From Clostridiales bacterium VE202-21 (GTDB taxonomy: Bacteria > Bacillota > Clostridia > Lachnospirales > Lachnospiraceae): 64,000 nucleotides of DNA. A program made the position numbers and the translations under genes. The notes below the pieces were generated by a model. The model was not told the DNA's origin. It saw nothing but the letters and a program-made list of their open reading frames with translations, and made no database searches. The DNA is taken from contig BAIF02000035.1 of the NCBI GenBank assembly GCA_000509105.1, positions 1-64,000 on the forward strand, given 5' to 3'. How positions within the stretch are numbered: position 1 is the first letter of the stretch; each line of letters starts with the position of its first letter. This document shows positions 36,687 to 45,701 of the stretch, piece after piece.

Positions 36687-36747
36687 GCCATACAAAATAA
36701 AGCTGGATTTATAAAAGCAGCCTTATTTTGTGTGGCTTATTTTTTCT
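36687..36747 (+). terminator. Terminator of the padR-pspC operon
   Basis: GCCATACAAAATAA pairs with TTATTTTGTGTGGC (one mismatch), enclosing a smaller GCTG...GCAGC hairpin, and is followed by TTATTTTTT. It is a strong, bulky terminator. Confidence 0.75.
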
Positions 36748-36779
36748 CTTATAGGAAAGTTCGCCTATAAGAGAAAAAA
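36739..36779. terminator. Second bidirectional terminator hairpin
   Basis: TTTTTTCTCTTATAGG pairs with CCTATAAGAGAAAAAA around an 8-base loop. T-tracts on both strands allow termination either way. It lies directly behind the first terminator, insulating the glycan cluster. Confidence 0.75.
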
Positions 36780-36879
36780 GCCTTCCAGGCGGGATGCACA
36801 CGCCGCCACTTCCGCTGCCTGTCCGTTTAGTTATACCACTGAAAATCTTTTATGACATAAACTTTCTACATAAACAATC

Positions 36880-36921
36880 TGTGAATCCTTCATGTGAATC
36901 CGTTTCGGCTGCGTTTATACT
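36880..36921 (+). promoter_or_regulatory. GH42 promoter with TGTGAA direct repeats
   Basis: TGTGAA at 36880-36885 and again at 36893-36898 (13 bp apart), then 17 bp, then TATACT (36916-36921). The second TGTGAA sits in the -35 position but is a poor -35, so an activator is probably needed. The same layout precedes the sugar transporter gene at 44136-44177. Confidence 0.6.
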
Positions 36922-37016
36922 AAAATTAATCTTTTATCTTTTAAAACAAAAATGCCTTAAATATACCGCAAAAGTGGTAGAAAGGTGAAAAAAGAAGAAG
37001 CAGAGGAGGAAAAGTT

Positions 37017-39070
37017 ATGAACAAGACAGCTATACCGCCGATTTCCTTTGGCGTGGATTATTACCCAGAGCATTGGCCGAAGGAGCGCTGGGCAAAGGAT
37101 ATCAGGCTGATGAAGGAGATGGGGATCCAGGCAGTGCGTATGGGCGAGTTTTCCTGGAGCCGTTTTGAGCCGGAACCCGGAGTCTACCAGTTCGGATGGC
37201 TGGATGAAATCATTGAAATGCTGAAACAGGCAGGCATCTATACCATACTGGGCACCCCTACTGCGGCGCCTCCGGCCTGGCTGATCGGGGAGGATCCGGA
37301 GATACTTCCCATGGACTCCCGCGGGGAGCGTAAGGGATTCGGCGGCCGCCATCACGACTGCATGAGCAATCATCATTATCGTAGTGCGATCCGGTTATTA
37401 GTGGAGAGAATGGCCGGGCAGTACAAGGATGAGCCATGGGTAATCGGCTGGCAGATTGATAATGAGCTGGGAAACAGCCATGAAGATCTGTGCATGTGCC
37501 CAAGCTGCGAGAGAAGCTTCCAGCGCTGGCTGAAAGTAAAGTATAAGAATGTTTCGGAGTTGAATGCTGCATGGGGTACCGTGTTCTGGAGCCAGGAATA
37601 TAACGACTTTTCCCAGATCCCCGCGCCAAGGACAGTGCCGACCATGCACAGCCCATCTCTGGAACTGGACTGGAAACGGTTCACCTCCGACCTGGTCAAT
37701 GATTTCCTGAAGATGCAGGCAGATATCATCCGGGAGATCTCCCCGGATAAGATGATTACCCACAATCTGATGGGATTTTATGATAAAACGGACTATTTTG
37801 AAATGGCAGAGAACCTGGACATTGCGGGCAATGACCAATACCCGACGGGATACTATTTTGAGCAGCCGGGGCAGCCTGCATGGGAAGTGGCAGCCTGTTA
37901 TGATTTTATCCGCAGCGTCAAAAAACAGCCTTTTTGGATGCTGGAGATGCAGGCAGGGGCCACAGGGGGCAAACTGATCGGCAGGACTCCGCAGCTGGGC
38001 AGTTGAATCTCTGGACTTCGCAGAGCGTAGCGCATGGAGCGGACGCAATTGTCTATTTCCGATGGAGGAACTGCCTTTATGGAACGGAACAGTACTGGCA
38101 TGGGATTCTGCCTCACAGCGGTGTTCCGGGCAGAACTTACCGGGAACTGCAGGAAACGATCCGAACGCTGAAGCCGGTGATGGAGGAGATGAAGGGAAGC
38201 ATGCCGGTGAGACAGGCGGCGATACTCTTCTCCTATGAGCAGGACTGGGCGCTTCAGGTGCAGCCCCATCACCCGGAGTATTCTTACCTGTACCAGGTGC
38301 AGCAGTTCTACAGATGGTGTTACGAGGCGGGCATAGCGGTTGACTTCATACGGGAAGGCGAGCCAATGGAGACGTATCCTTTGGTATTTGCCCCGCTTCA
38401 GTATCTCTCGTCCCCGGAGCAGGCGGAGAGGCTGGAACGCTATGTGGAATCCGGGGGAAACCTGGTAATGTCGGTGCGTTCGGGAGTGAAAGACCGCTGC
38501 AACGCATGCCTTCCCGATATACTTCCCGGGCCGTTTAGAAAGCTGCTGGGAATTACGGTTCCCGAGTACGACTGCATGTGGGCGGAAGAGTCCGGTCTGG
38601 CAGCAGCGCCCCGGGCAGGGGATAAACAAGAAAACCGGAAAGAACAAGACAGAGAAAGCAGGGAAGGTTCTGTTGGAAAAGGCGCCATCTGGTGTGACTG
38701 TATCTGCCCGGAGGGAGCGGAGCCGGTTCTTCTGTATGAGACAGGGATGTACAAAGGGAAACCTGCAGTCACCGTACATACGTACGGCAGTGGTAAAGCA
38801 TGGTACATCGGATGCGTTCCGGATGAAGCGGCGGGAGAATGGATCATGAAGCAGGTTGGCAGGGAATGCGGCTTTATGATCAGGAATACCTGGGGCGGGC
38901 CGGTTGAATATGCGGTGAGGCAGAATGACAGGGAGGCCTTTTTGTTTGTGATGAATCATTCAGGCAGGGAACAGACAGCTGACATACCTGAGGAATGGGG
39001 GGCGCAGAGCCAGTGCTGTCTGCAGCCTTATGAAGTAAAAATATGGAAAAGGGGCAGGGATCATGAGTAA
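37017..39070 (+). CDS. GH42 beta-galactosidase-like enzyme, frameshifted near 37995
   Basis: A cytosolic glycoside hydrolase family 42 enzyme that would cleave beta-galactosides or alpha-L-arabinopyranosides. The opening GVDYYPEHW and acid/base Glu150 in GWQIDNELGN are present, as is the nucleophile Glu310 in WMLEMQAG. After Gln326 the frame breaks because one C is missing (GCAGCTGGGCAG versus the expected GCAGCCTGGGCAG). The second frame continues GQLNLWTSQSVAHGADAIVYFRW, through the trimerisation domain and C-terminal beta domain, to 39070. The corrected length is about 684 residues, normal for GH42. No signal peptide. It overlaps the next gene by eight bases. It is the first gene of the glycan cluster. 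Confidence 0.85.
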
Positions 39071-41711
39071 TAACAGATTAGAGCAGGTATTGCAGGGCAA
39101 AGCGGGTAACACAATCTATCCGTTTTTCTGGATGCACGGTGAGGATCATAAGGTATTAAGGGAAGAACTGGATAAAATCTATGACTGCAATATACGCGGA
39201 ATCTGCATTGAAGCCAGGCCCCATCCGGACTTTGGGGGGACGTCCTGGTGGTCAGATATGGATTTTATTATGGAATATGCAAAAGAGCATGACATGAAGC
39301 TATGGCTCCTGGATGACGACCATTTTCCAACAGGGCATGCAAACGGTGCATTTGAAGGCGGATTGAACGAGTTGTCAAATCAGTTTCTTACCTGCTGGTC
39401 AACGGATGTCCTGGGGCCGGTAAGACAGGCTGCGCTTCCTGCGGGAGCGGTGCTGAAAGAAGGAGAAGAGCTGGTTGGGGCAGTGCTTTCGCCCCGGACG
39501 GATTCCGGCAGTACGGAACTGGACTTGTCCAAAAGCCTTGACGTGACGGGGAAGATCAAAGACGGATGGCTTCGGATCGATGTGCCGGAAGGGCTTCACC
39601 GGGTGGTTTTGTTCTATACAACCCATGAAGGGAATGGAAAACTAAATTATTTTAATATTCTGGATTCGAAATCCGTAAAAGTGCTGATAGAGCAGGTATA
39701 TGAGCCGCATTACAGGCATTATGGAAAGGAATTCGGCGGCACCTTCGAAGGGTTCTTTTCGGATGAGCCGGAATTTGGCAATCTTCCGGGGTATGATTTT
39801 CAGGCAAGGCTTGGGGAAAAGATGAAATTTATTCCGTGGAGCGGAGAACTTTCCGACAGGCTGCGGGAAAAATGGGAAGTGGATTTTGTGAATCATCTCC
39901 CGGCTCTTTGGTACCCGTGCGGTGACAGGACAAAAACCATACGGTACGAATATATGGATGCGGTGACAAAACAATTAAAAACCGCATTTTCAGATCAGAT
40001 CCAAGACTGGTGCAGTGAGAGGGGTGTTCTGCATGTCGGTCATATTATCGAGGATGACAATTCCCACGGGCGTCTGGGATGCAGCACCGGCCACTATTTC
40101 AGAACCATGTCCTCCTTTGATATGGGAGGGATCGATGTCGTGCTGCTGCAGGTAATGCCGGGGATGGATCAGGAAACCCATCAGTGGGTGGCTTCTGACC
40201 GGGATGGAGAGTTCTTCCATTACGGACTTGGAAAGCTGGGGAGTTCTGCGGCGCATATTAACCAGCTGCATCAGGGCAGGGCGATGTGTGAGATATTTGG
40301 CGCGTTTGGATGGCAGGAGGGCGTATCCCTGATGAAATGGCTGGCGGATCATATGCTGGCCAGGGGGATTAATTACTTCGTACCGCATGCATTTTCACCG
40401 GAAACATATCCGGATCCGGACTGCCCGCCTCATTTCTATGCAGGAGGCAGACATATGCAGTACCCGTATTTTCAGAAATTAATGGAATATGTGAACCGTA
40501 TGGGGCATTTGCTGAGCGGAGGGAGGTATCCTGCGCGGGCCGCGGTATTGTATCATGCGGACGCGGAATGGTCCGGAGAGGATGCGCAGTTGTACCAGAA
40601 ACCGCTGCGCAGCCTGATGGAGCACCAGATCGATGCAGATGTGATTCCATGCGATGTATTTTCCGGTACGGGCGGGTATGAAACACAGTATGGGAACACA
40701 TTGAAAGTGGGTTCACAGGAGTATGAATGCCTGGTAATTCCGGCCATGAAATTTCTGCCCGAAGAGACTTTAAAAGGGTTGGAACAATGGATGCGGCTGG
40801 GAGGCCGGGTACTCTGCATCGACAGGGCGCCGGATGCGGATAATGCCTTTATCAGCATGGTGGAGACAGTTTCGCTCACGGAACTCCCCGGGAGGGTGAT
40901 GGAACTGATTCATCCGAGTCTGGTCATACAGGGAGGGAATAAAAAGCTCCGAACCTATCCATATGAAAATGATTACGGGACAGCCCTTCTTTGTTTTAAT
41001 GAAGCTGTGGCAGAGAAACAGAAATTCACAGTCTGCCAAAAGGGGGAAGAGCCGGCATATGCTGTGCGCTATGACGGACTCGAAAACAAATGCTATGAGT
41101 TGAAACGAAATGCGGAGGGAAATGTAGTTCTAAGCCTGGAGCCAGGTGAGGCAGCGGTCTGCCTTTTCCTGCGGGAAGAAATCCCGGCGGAAACACAGGG
41201 ACAATGGGAAGAAAGTGAAAGAATAGAAAGCATATGGGAGATCTATGCGGCGGACAGCAGGGCAGAAGAGCCGGTGCTGCTCAGGCGTGGGAATTCTGGG
41301 GTGCTTGAGGATCTGAATCCATGGCTGGCGTCAGAAAAATTCAACGGCCAGATCATTTACCGAACCGTGGTATCTGCGGATCAAGCGGTACAGAGAAAAA
41401 TAACCATACCGCAGCCAGTGGATGTATGTGAAATCCAACTCAACAAAGAACCGGTGAAAATGCTGATCGGCCCGCCCTACACGGCAGAACTGGAGCTTGC
41501 AGAGGGAGAGAATGTGCTGGAACTTTATTTTCCGGTGACACCGGTATATGAGAGCGGGGATGCATGGTCTGCCCTGACAGTGCTGAAACCATTTGGCCTG
41601 CAGGAAACACCGGTACTGTCTGAAAAGGCGGGAAAGGGGTCAGACCCCTCTGCAAAAGGGTCAGACCCCTTTGCACAAAAAACGGGGAAAGGAAGAGACT
41701 ATGAAAACTAA
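39063..41711 (+). CDS. Putative glycosidase, GH106-like, unclassified
   Basis: An 882-residue cytosolic protein. The N terminus (YPFFWMHGEDHKVLREELDKIY, RGICIEARPHPDFGG) and the WLLDDDHFPTGHANG segment look like the TIM-barrel part of GH106/rhamnosidase-like enzymes. EGFFSDEPEFGNLPGYD holds likely catalytic acids. A glutamine-amidotransferase-like middle domain (about 475-600) and a beta domain follow. The family is not certain. The last 25 codons run through palindrome A4 and encode KGSDPSAKGSDPFAQK, so the natural C terminus has been extended or replaced. The start overlaps the GH42 gene. Confidence 0.6.
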   Translation: MSNNRLEQVLQGKAGNTIYPFFWMHGEDHKVLREELDKIYDCNIRGICIEARPHPDFGGTSWWSDMDFIMEYAKEHDMKLWLLDDDHFPTGHANGAFEGGLNELSNQFLTCWSTDVLGPVRQAALPAGAVLKEGEELVGAVLSPRTDSGSTELDLSKSLDVTGKIKDGWLRIDVPEGLHRVVLFYTTHEGNGKLNYFNILDSKSVKVLIEQVYEPHYRHYGKEFGGTFEGFFSDEPEFGNLPGYDFQARLGEKMKFIPWSGELSDRLREKWEVDFVNHLPALWYPCGDRTKTIRYEYMDAVTKQLKTAFSDQIQDWCSERGVLHVGHIIEDDNSHGRLGCSTGHYFRTMSSFDMGGIDVVLLQVMPGMDQETHQWVASDRDGEFFHYGLGKLGSSAAHINQLHQGRAMCEIFGAFGWQEGVSLMKWLADHMLARGINYFVPHAFSPETYPDPDCPPHFYAGGRHMQYPYFQKLMEYVNRMGHLLSGGRYPARAAVLYHADAEWSGEDAQLYQKPLRSLMEHQIDADVIPCDVFSGTGGYETQYGNTLKVGSQEYECLVIPAMKFLPEETLKGLEQWMRLGGRVLCIDRAPDADNAFISMVETVSLTELPGRVMELIHPSLVIQGGNKKLRTYPYENDYGTALLCFNEAVAEKQKFTVCQKGEEPAYAVRYDGLENKCYELKRNAEGNVVLSLEPGEAAVCLFLREEIPAETQGQWEESERIESIWEIYAADSRAEEPVLLRRGNSGVLEDLNPWLASEKFNGQIIYRTVVSADQAVQRKITIPQPVDVCEIQLNKEPVKMLIGPPYTAELELAEGENVLELYFPVTPVYESGDAWSALTVLKPFGLQETPVLSEKAGKGSDPSAKGSDPFAQKTGKGRDYEN
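41632..41676. repeat. GGGGTCAGACCCC palindrome family, copy A4, inside a CDS
   Basis: GGAAAGGGGTCAGACCCC, then TCTGCAAAA, then GGGTCAGACCCCTTTGCA. It is translated in frame at the end of the GH106-like gene and lies just upstream of the GH95 start. Confidence 0.85.
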
Positions 41712-44118
41712 AAACCAGACATTATGGTATACAAAGCCGGCAAAAGATTTTACCCAGGCGCTGCCGCTCGGAAACGGACATCTTGGGGCTATGGTATACG
41801 GGGGATTTCCCCGGGAGCGCATCTCTCTGAACCTGGATACTTTGTGGTCCGGCTGCCCGGGACATTGGCGGGGGCAGCAGAAGATCCCGCAGGAAATGCT
41901 GGGGGAGGCCAGAAGACTTTTAAAGGACGGCGCGTACTGGGACGCGCAGAAGCTGATCCAGGAGCATATGCTGGGGTGTAATAATGAATCCTATCTGTCG
42001 GCAGGGCGGCTGGAGCTGCAGTTTGGGACTGATGAAAAATACGATGCCTGTGACAGGCGTCTGCACTTGGATGAAGCCATAACGCGGACGGTCTGGGAGT
42101 TCAAGGGGCAGAAGGTAAGAGAAGAGGTTTTTGTCTCGGCAGTACAAAACGGGATGTATATCCGGATTCATACAGAAGGCGCGCCGCTCTCAGTTACGAT
42201 CTCCCTGCATACCCCATTAAAAGTGATAAAGAATGAGGCAAAGACGCAAGGGCTGTTATTATTGGCACAGGCGCCTTCCCATGTAGAGCCAAACTATGTA
42301 TCCAGCAGCGACCCGATTCAGTACGACGAAGAAAAGCCGGGCATGAAATACGGCCTTTTTATTGGGGTTAATGAATGTGACGGCCTGATCAGGGAGAATG
42401 AAGGGGAGATCTGCATTCAGGATTTTACCTGCCTGACCTTGTTCTTATCAGGTAAAACTGGATATGAAGGTTACGGAAGCCCCCTGTGCACACAAGACGA
42501 ACTCTTGGTCCATTGCCTGGAGGAGCGGTGGGAACAGGCAAAGCTTACATCCTATGAGGAGCACTTCCGGGAGCATACGCGGGAACATCAGCGGTTTTAT
42601 CTTCGGACTGTCCTGGAATTAGAGGGCGGGGAAGAGGCGGAGCAGCGGCCGACGGATGAGCGCCTGGAGATGGTAAGAAGTGGAAGCGTCGATTCGGGCC
42701 TTTCCGTGCTATTATTCCATTACGGAAGATACCTGATGCTCACTTCCTCAAGACCGCTGGACGCTATGGTACAGCCGGCGAACCTCCAGGGTATCTGGTG
42801 TGAGGACGTGCGGTCCGTGTGGAGCAGCAACTGGACCGTGAATATCAATACCCAGATGAATTACTGGATCTGCGGGCCCGGAAATCTGCCGGAGTGTGAG
42901 ATCCCGCTGATTCAGATGATAAAAGAACTTGCAGACGCGGGACAGGAAGCGGCGGCGAACTTAAACTGCCGCGGCTTTGCGGTCCACCACAATATCGATC
43001 TGTGGCGGCAGTGTATTCCGGCGCTGGGAGAAGTAAAGTGGGCGTACTGGCCTATGGGAGGTCTTTGGCTCACAACCCATCTTTACCGGCACTATCTCTA
43101 TACAGGGGATCCGGAGTATCTGGCGGAGATCTATCCCGTATTTCAGGCATGTGCGGCGTTTATCTTAGATTATTTATATCAGGAGGACGGGGTATACCAG
43201 TCATGTCCCTCCACCTCTCCGGAAAATACATTTTATGATGACCAGGGAAGAGAATGCGCCGCCTGTGTGTCCTCCACGATGGACATTGTTCTGATCCGGG
43301 AAGTTCTCTTGGACCTGCTGGAAATCGAGAAGATCCTGCGGGGAACACAGCCAGTAAGCAGGCAGTGCCAGGAGGCCGGACATGTACTGGATGCGCTTCC
43401 GGAATTTCAGATCGGCAGCAAGGGACAGCTGCTGGAATGGAGGGAAGAATACAGGGAAGCAGATCCGGGCCACCGGCATTTTGCACATTTGATTGGTTTT
43501 CATCCCTTCAACCAGATCAATAGTGAAGATACTCCCGGGCTTGTGGAGGCTGTTAAGAAGAGCCTGGAGATCAGGCTGAATGGGAGAAAGCAGTATATCG
43601 GCTGGAACTGCGCCTGGCTGATCAACTTTTCGGCAAGGCTGAAGGATCCGGACGGTGCATGGGAATACGTGGAACAGATGTTGAAATACTCGGTTTATGA
43701 TAATTTATTCGACCTGCACCCGCCTCTGGGAGAAAATGAAGGGGAACGTGAAATCTTCCAGATCGATGGAAACCTGGGAGCGGCAGCAGGGATGGCCGAA
43801 TTCCTTGTTCAGTGCCTTAGCGGAAAGATTTATCTGCTCCCCGCACTGCCGAAAGCATGGAAAAGCGGCCGTGTAAAGGGAATTGGCGCACCGGGCAGCC
43901 TCGGGATATCCTTGGAGTGGGAAGAGGGGGCTCTTACAGGCGGCGGCCTGTGCGCTGGAAGAGATGGGCGGGCCGTGATCGTATGTTCCATTCCTTTTGT
44001 AATTCGTGGGGAGAATGGCAGCGCTTTGGGACGTGCCCTGCCGGTAACGTCAGGCTGGGAGGCTGAAATTGATCTGAAAGCGGGCGTAAAATACAGCATT
44101 GTCCGGGAGTATATTTGA
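41701..44118 (+). CDS. GH95 family alpha-L-fucosidase/alpha-L-galactosidase
   Basis: An 805-residue cytosolic GH95 enzyme. Hallmarks are LPLGNGHLGAMVYGG, SLNLDTLWSG (both N-terminal), VWSSNWTVNINTQMNYW (central (alpha/alpha)6 barrel), GWNCAWLINFSARLKD, and FQIDGNLGAAAGMAEFLVQ near the C terminus. GH95 members remove alpha-1,2-fucose or alpha-L-galactose. The frame is open back to 41593, but the family start and AAAGGAAGAG before ATG 41701 set the start. It overlaps the previous gene by 11 bp. Confidence 0.85.
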   Translation: MKTKNQTLWYTKPAKDFTQALPLGNGHLGAMVYGGFPRERISLNLDTLWSGCPGHWRGQQKIPQEMLGEARRLLKDGAYWDAQKLIQEHMLGCNNESYLSAGRLELQFGTDEKYDACDRRLHLDEAITRTVWEFKGQKVREEVFVSAVQNGMYIRIHTEGAPLSVTISLHTPLKVIKNEAKTQGLLLLAQAPSHVEPNYVSSSDPIQYDEEKPGMKYGLFIGVNECDGLIRENEGEICIQDFTCLTLFLSGKTGYEGYGSPLCTQDELLVHCLEERWEQAKLTSYEEHFREHTREHQRFYLRTVLELEGGEEAEQRPTDERLEMVRSGSVDSGLSVLLFHYGRYLMLTSSRPLDAMVQPANLQGIWCEDVRSVWSSNWTVNINTQMNYWICGPGNLPECEIPLIQMIKELADAGQEAAANLNCRGFAVHHNIDLWRQCIPALGEVKWAYWPMGGLWLTTHLYRHYLYTGDPEYLAEIYPVFQACAAFILDYLYQEDGVYQSCPSTSPENTFYDDQGRECAACVSSTMDIVLIREVLLDLLEIEKILRGTQPVSRQCQEAGHVLDALPEFQIGSKGQLLEWREEYREADPGHRHFAHLIGFHPFNQINSEDTPGLVEAVKKSLEIRLNGRKQYIGWNCAWLINFSARLKDPDGAWEYVEQMLKYSVYDNLFDLHPPLGENEGEREIFQIDGNLGAAAGMAEFLVQCLSGKIYLLPALPKAWKSGRVKGIGAPGSLGISLEWEEGALTGGGLCAGRDGRAVIVCSIPFVIRGENGSALGRALPVTSGWEAEIDLKAGVKYSIVREYI

Positions 44119-44135
44119 AAAGTGCAAGTTGTTCC

Positions 44136-44177
44136 TGTGAAAAGTGCATGTGAAAAAGAAGGCAGCCCGATTATAAT
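44136..44177 (+). promoter_or_regulatory. Transporter promoter with TGTGAA direct repeats
   Basis: TGTGAA at 44136-44141 and 44149-44154, 17 bp, TATAAT (44172-44177). Spacing equals that of the GH42 promoter exactly. A further half-copy gives the 11-bp direct repeat TGAAAAGTGCA at 44116-44126 and 44138-44148, 22 bp apart (two helical turns), as often seen for AraC-type regulators. Confidence 0.65.
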
Positions 44178-44223
44178 CTAATCATCAGTAAAGGAAAGGT
44201 ACAGGAGAAGAAAGGAGAAGGTT

Positions 44224-45591
44224 ATGAAAAAGAGAAGAGTAATGCCAATGCTGATGGCAGGAATTTTTACAGTATCAGCAATCCTCGGAGGATGTTCCCA
44301 GGGCGGGGACGATAAAGGTGCGGACGCACAGAAAGGTTCCGGGAGCAGCAAACAGGAAACCGATGCCAATATTTACGAGTACACCAAAGACGATCTGGAC
44401 GGAAGAACCATTTCACTGGTTACTTCACAGGATTGGTGGAAAGACGGAATGCAGGCGTTGGTGGACGAATACAAAGAGGAGTTTGGAGTCAAGATCCAGG
44501 TGGAGATCCTGCCAAGCGATACCGCATCCGAGGTCATCAAATCCAAGTTTACCACAAAAGAACTTCCGGACATCATCATGAACTCCGCATCACCGGCCGA
44601 GCTGACTTATATGAACGCCTCCCAGAATCTGGAGGATCTGACGGAGGAACCATGGGTGGAAAAACTGAACAGCATCGACGGATTTGTGGACACAGACGGA
44701 AGACTTTACGGCTGCCCGCTGGCAGCACAGGATTATTGGGGCTTCTGTGTAAACAGAGAGGTGTTCGAGAAATGCGGGCTGGATATCCCGGAATCCAAAG
44801 AAGATCTTGTAGATTCCTTTCAAGTGCTGCAGGAAAAAGGCTATACCCCATTTTACTTTGGCGCAGGAGATTCCTGGATGTGCGGCAATATCACAAGCTC
44901 AGGTGTCTATGCGGACAATCAGAAGGATCCTGATCTGATCAAAAAGTTTAATACAAACGAGATGAACTACGGTGACAGCGAAAGCTTCAATGCAATGCTG
45001 CAGGATTTGTATGACTGGTCGAAAGACGGCTATTTTGGAAAAAATCCAATGGCACAGTCCTGGGACGGACAGTTTGCGGCGGTTGCAGACAATGAATGCG
45101 GCGTTCTGATCGGACTGACATCCTGGTTCAATGAGATCAATGCAAAATATGGAGAAGGAACAGCGGACAAACTGACCATGATCCCCTATTACATTGGAGA
45201 GAACGATACGATCTACCAGTCCACCAGCACACAGTTCTATATTCCAAAGGGTGGGAAAAATATAGACGTGAGCAAGCACTTTATTAACTGGTGTGCAAAA
45301 GATGAAAATTTGCAGGCATTCTATGATTCCATCGGAGCGGTTTCTCCGTTCAACGGTATAGAGCCAAGCCAAATGACGGCGCCGACGAAAGAGCTCCTGG
45401 ACAAATTAAGCGACGGAACTTATGGCGTGCATGTATCACACAATTCCGTGATACAGGGGCAGGATTGGGACAGCTTCTGCCAGCTGCTTCAGGAAGTGGT
45501 AATGAACCGGTATACGCCGAAACAGTTCTGTGATGAATATGACGGTATCCGTGAGGGAATCTGCCAGTCCCTTGGTCTGGAAGGATTCTAA
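44224..45591 (+). CDS. Sugar ABC transporter substrate-binding lipoprotein
   Basis: A 455-residue extracellular solute-binding protein of the family 1 (MalE/UgpB-like) type. A signal peptide with lipobox LGGC gives a lipid-modified Cys24. A short Gly/Ser/Lys-rich linker follows. The mature part begins DDLDGRTISLVTSQDWWKDGMQALVDEYKEEFGVKIQVEILPSD, typical of CUT1 binding proteins. AAAGGAG precedes the ATG. It is followed by a hairpin and two permease genes, and no ATPase gene is in the cluster, so a shared MsmX-type ATPase elsewhere is expected. Confidence 0.9.
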   Translation: MKKRRVMPMLMAGIFTVSAILGGCSQGGDDKGADAQKGSGSSKQETDANIYEYTKDDLDGRTISLVTSQDWWKDGMQALVDEYKEEFGVKIQVEILPSDTASEVIKSKFTTKELPDIIMNSASPAELTYMNASQNLEDLTEEPWVEKLNSIDGFVDTDGRLYGCPLAAQDYWGFCVNREVFEKCGLDIPESKEDLVDSFQVLQEKGYTPFYFGAGDSWMCGNITSSGVYADNQKDPDLIKKFNTNEMNYGDSESFNAMLQDLYDWSKDGYFGKNPMAQSWDGQFAAVADNECGVLIGLTSWFNEINAKYGEGTADKLTMIPYYIGENDTIYQSTSTQFYIPKGGKNIDVSKHFINWCAKDENLQAFYDSIGAVSPFNGIEPSQMTAPTKELLDKLSDGTYGVHVSHNSVIQGQDWDSFCQLLQEVVMNRYTPKQFCDEYDGIREGICQSLGLEGF

Positions 45592-45608
45592 GGAACAGCG
45601 GCATTGGG

Positions 45609-45638
45609 GTAACAGTTCAGGCTTTCCTGAACGGTTAC
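45609..45638. repeat. GTAACAGTTCAGG palindrome family, copy B4
   Basis: GTAACAGTTCAGGCT and TTCCTGAACGGTTAC pair with one mismatch in the arms. It lies 17 bases after the binding-protein stop. Confidence 0.85.
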
Positions 45639-45641
45639 ATT

Positions 45642-45675
45642 CGGGGCACAAAAACGGGATGGTTTTTGTGCCCCG
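45642..45675 (+). terminator. Hairpin between binding protein and permease genes
   Basis: CGGGGCACAAAAAC pairs perfectly with GTTTTTGTGCCCCG around GGGATG. Only TTACTTT follows, so termination is probably partial. Such hairpins commonly protect the upstream mRNA, giving more binding protein than permease. Confidence 0.65.
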
Positions 45676-45701
45676 TTACTTTAAGAAAGGAAGGCTCGTA
45701 A

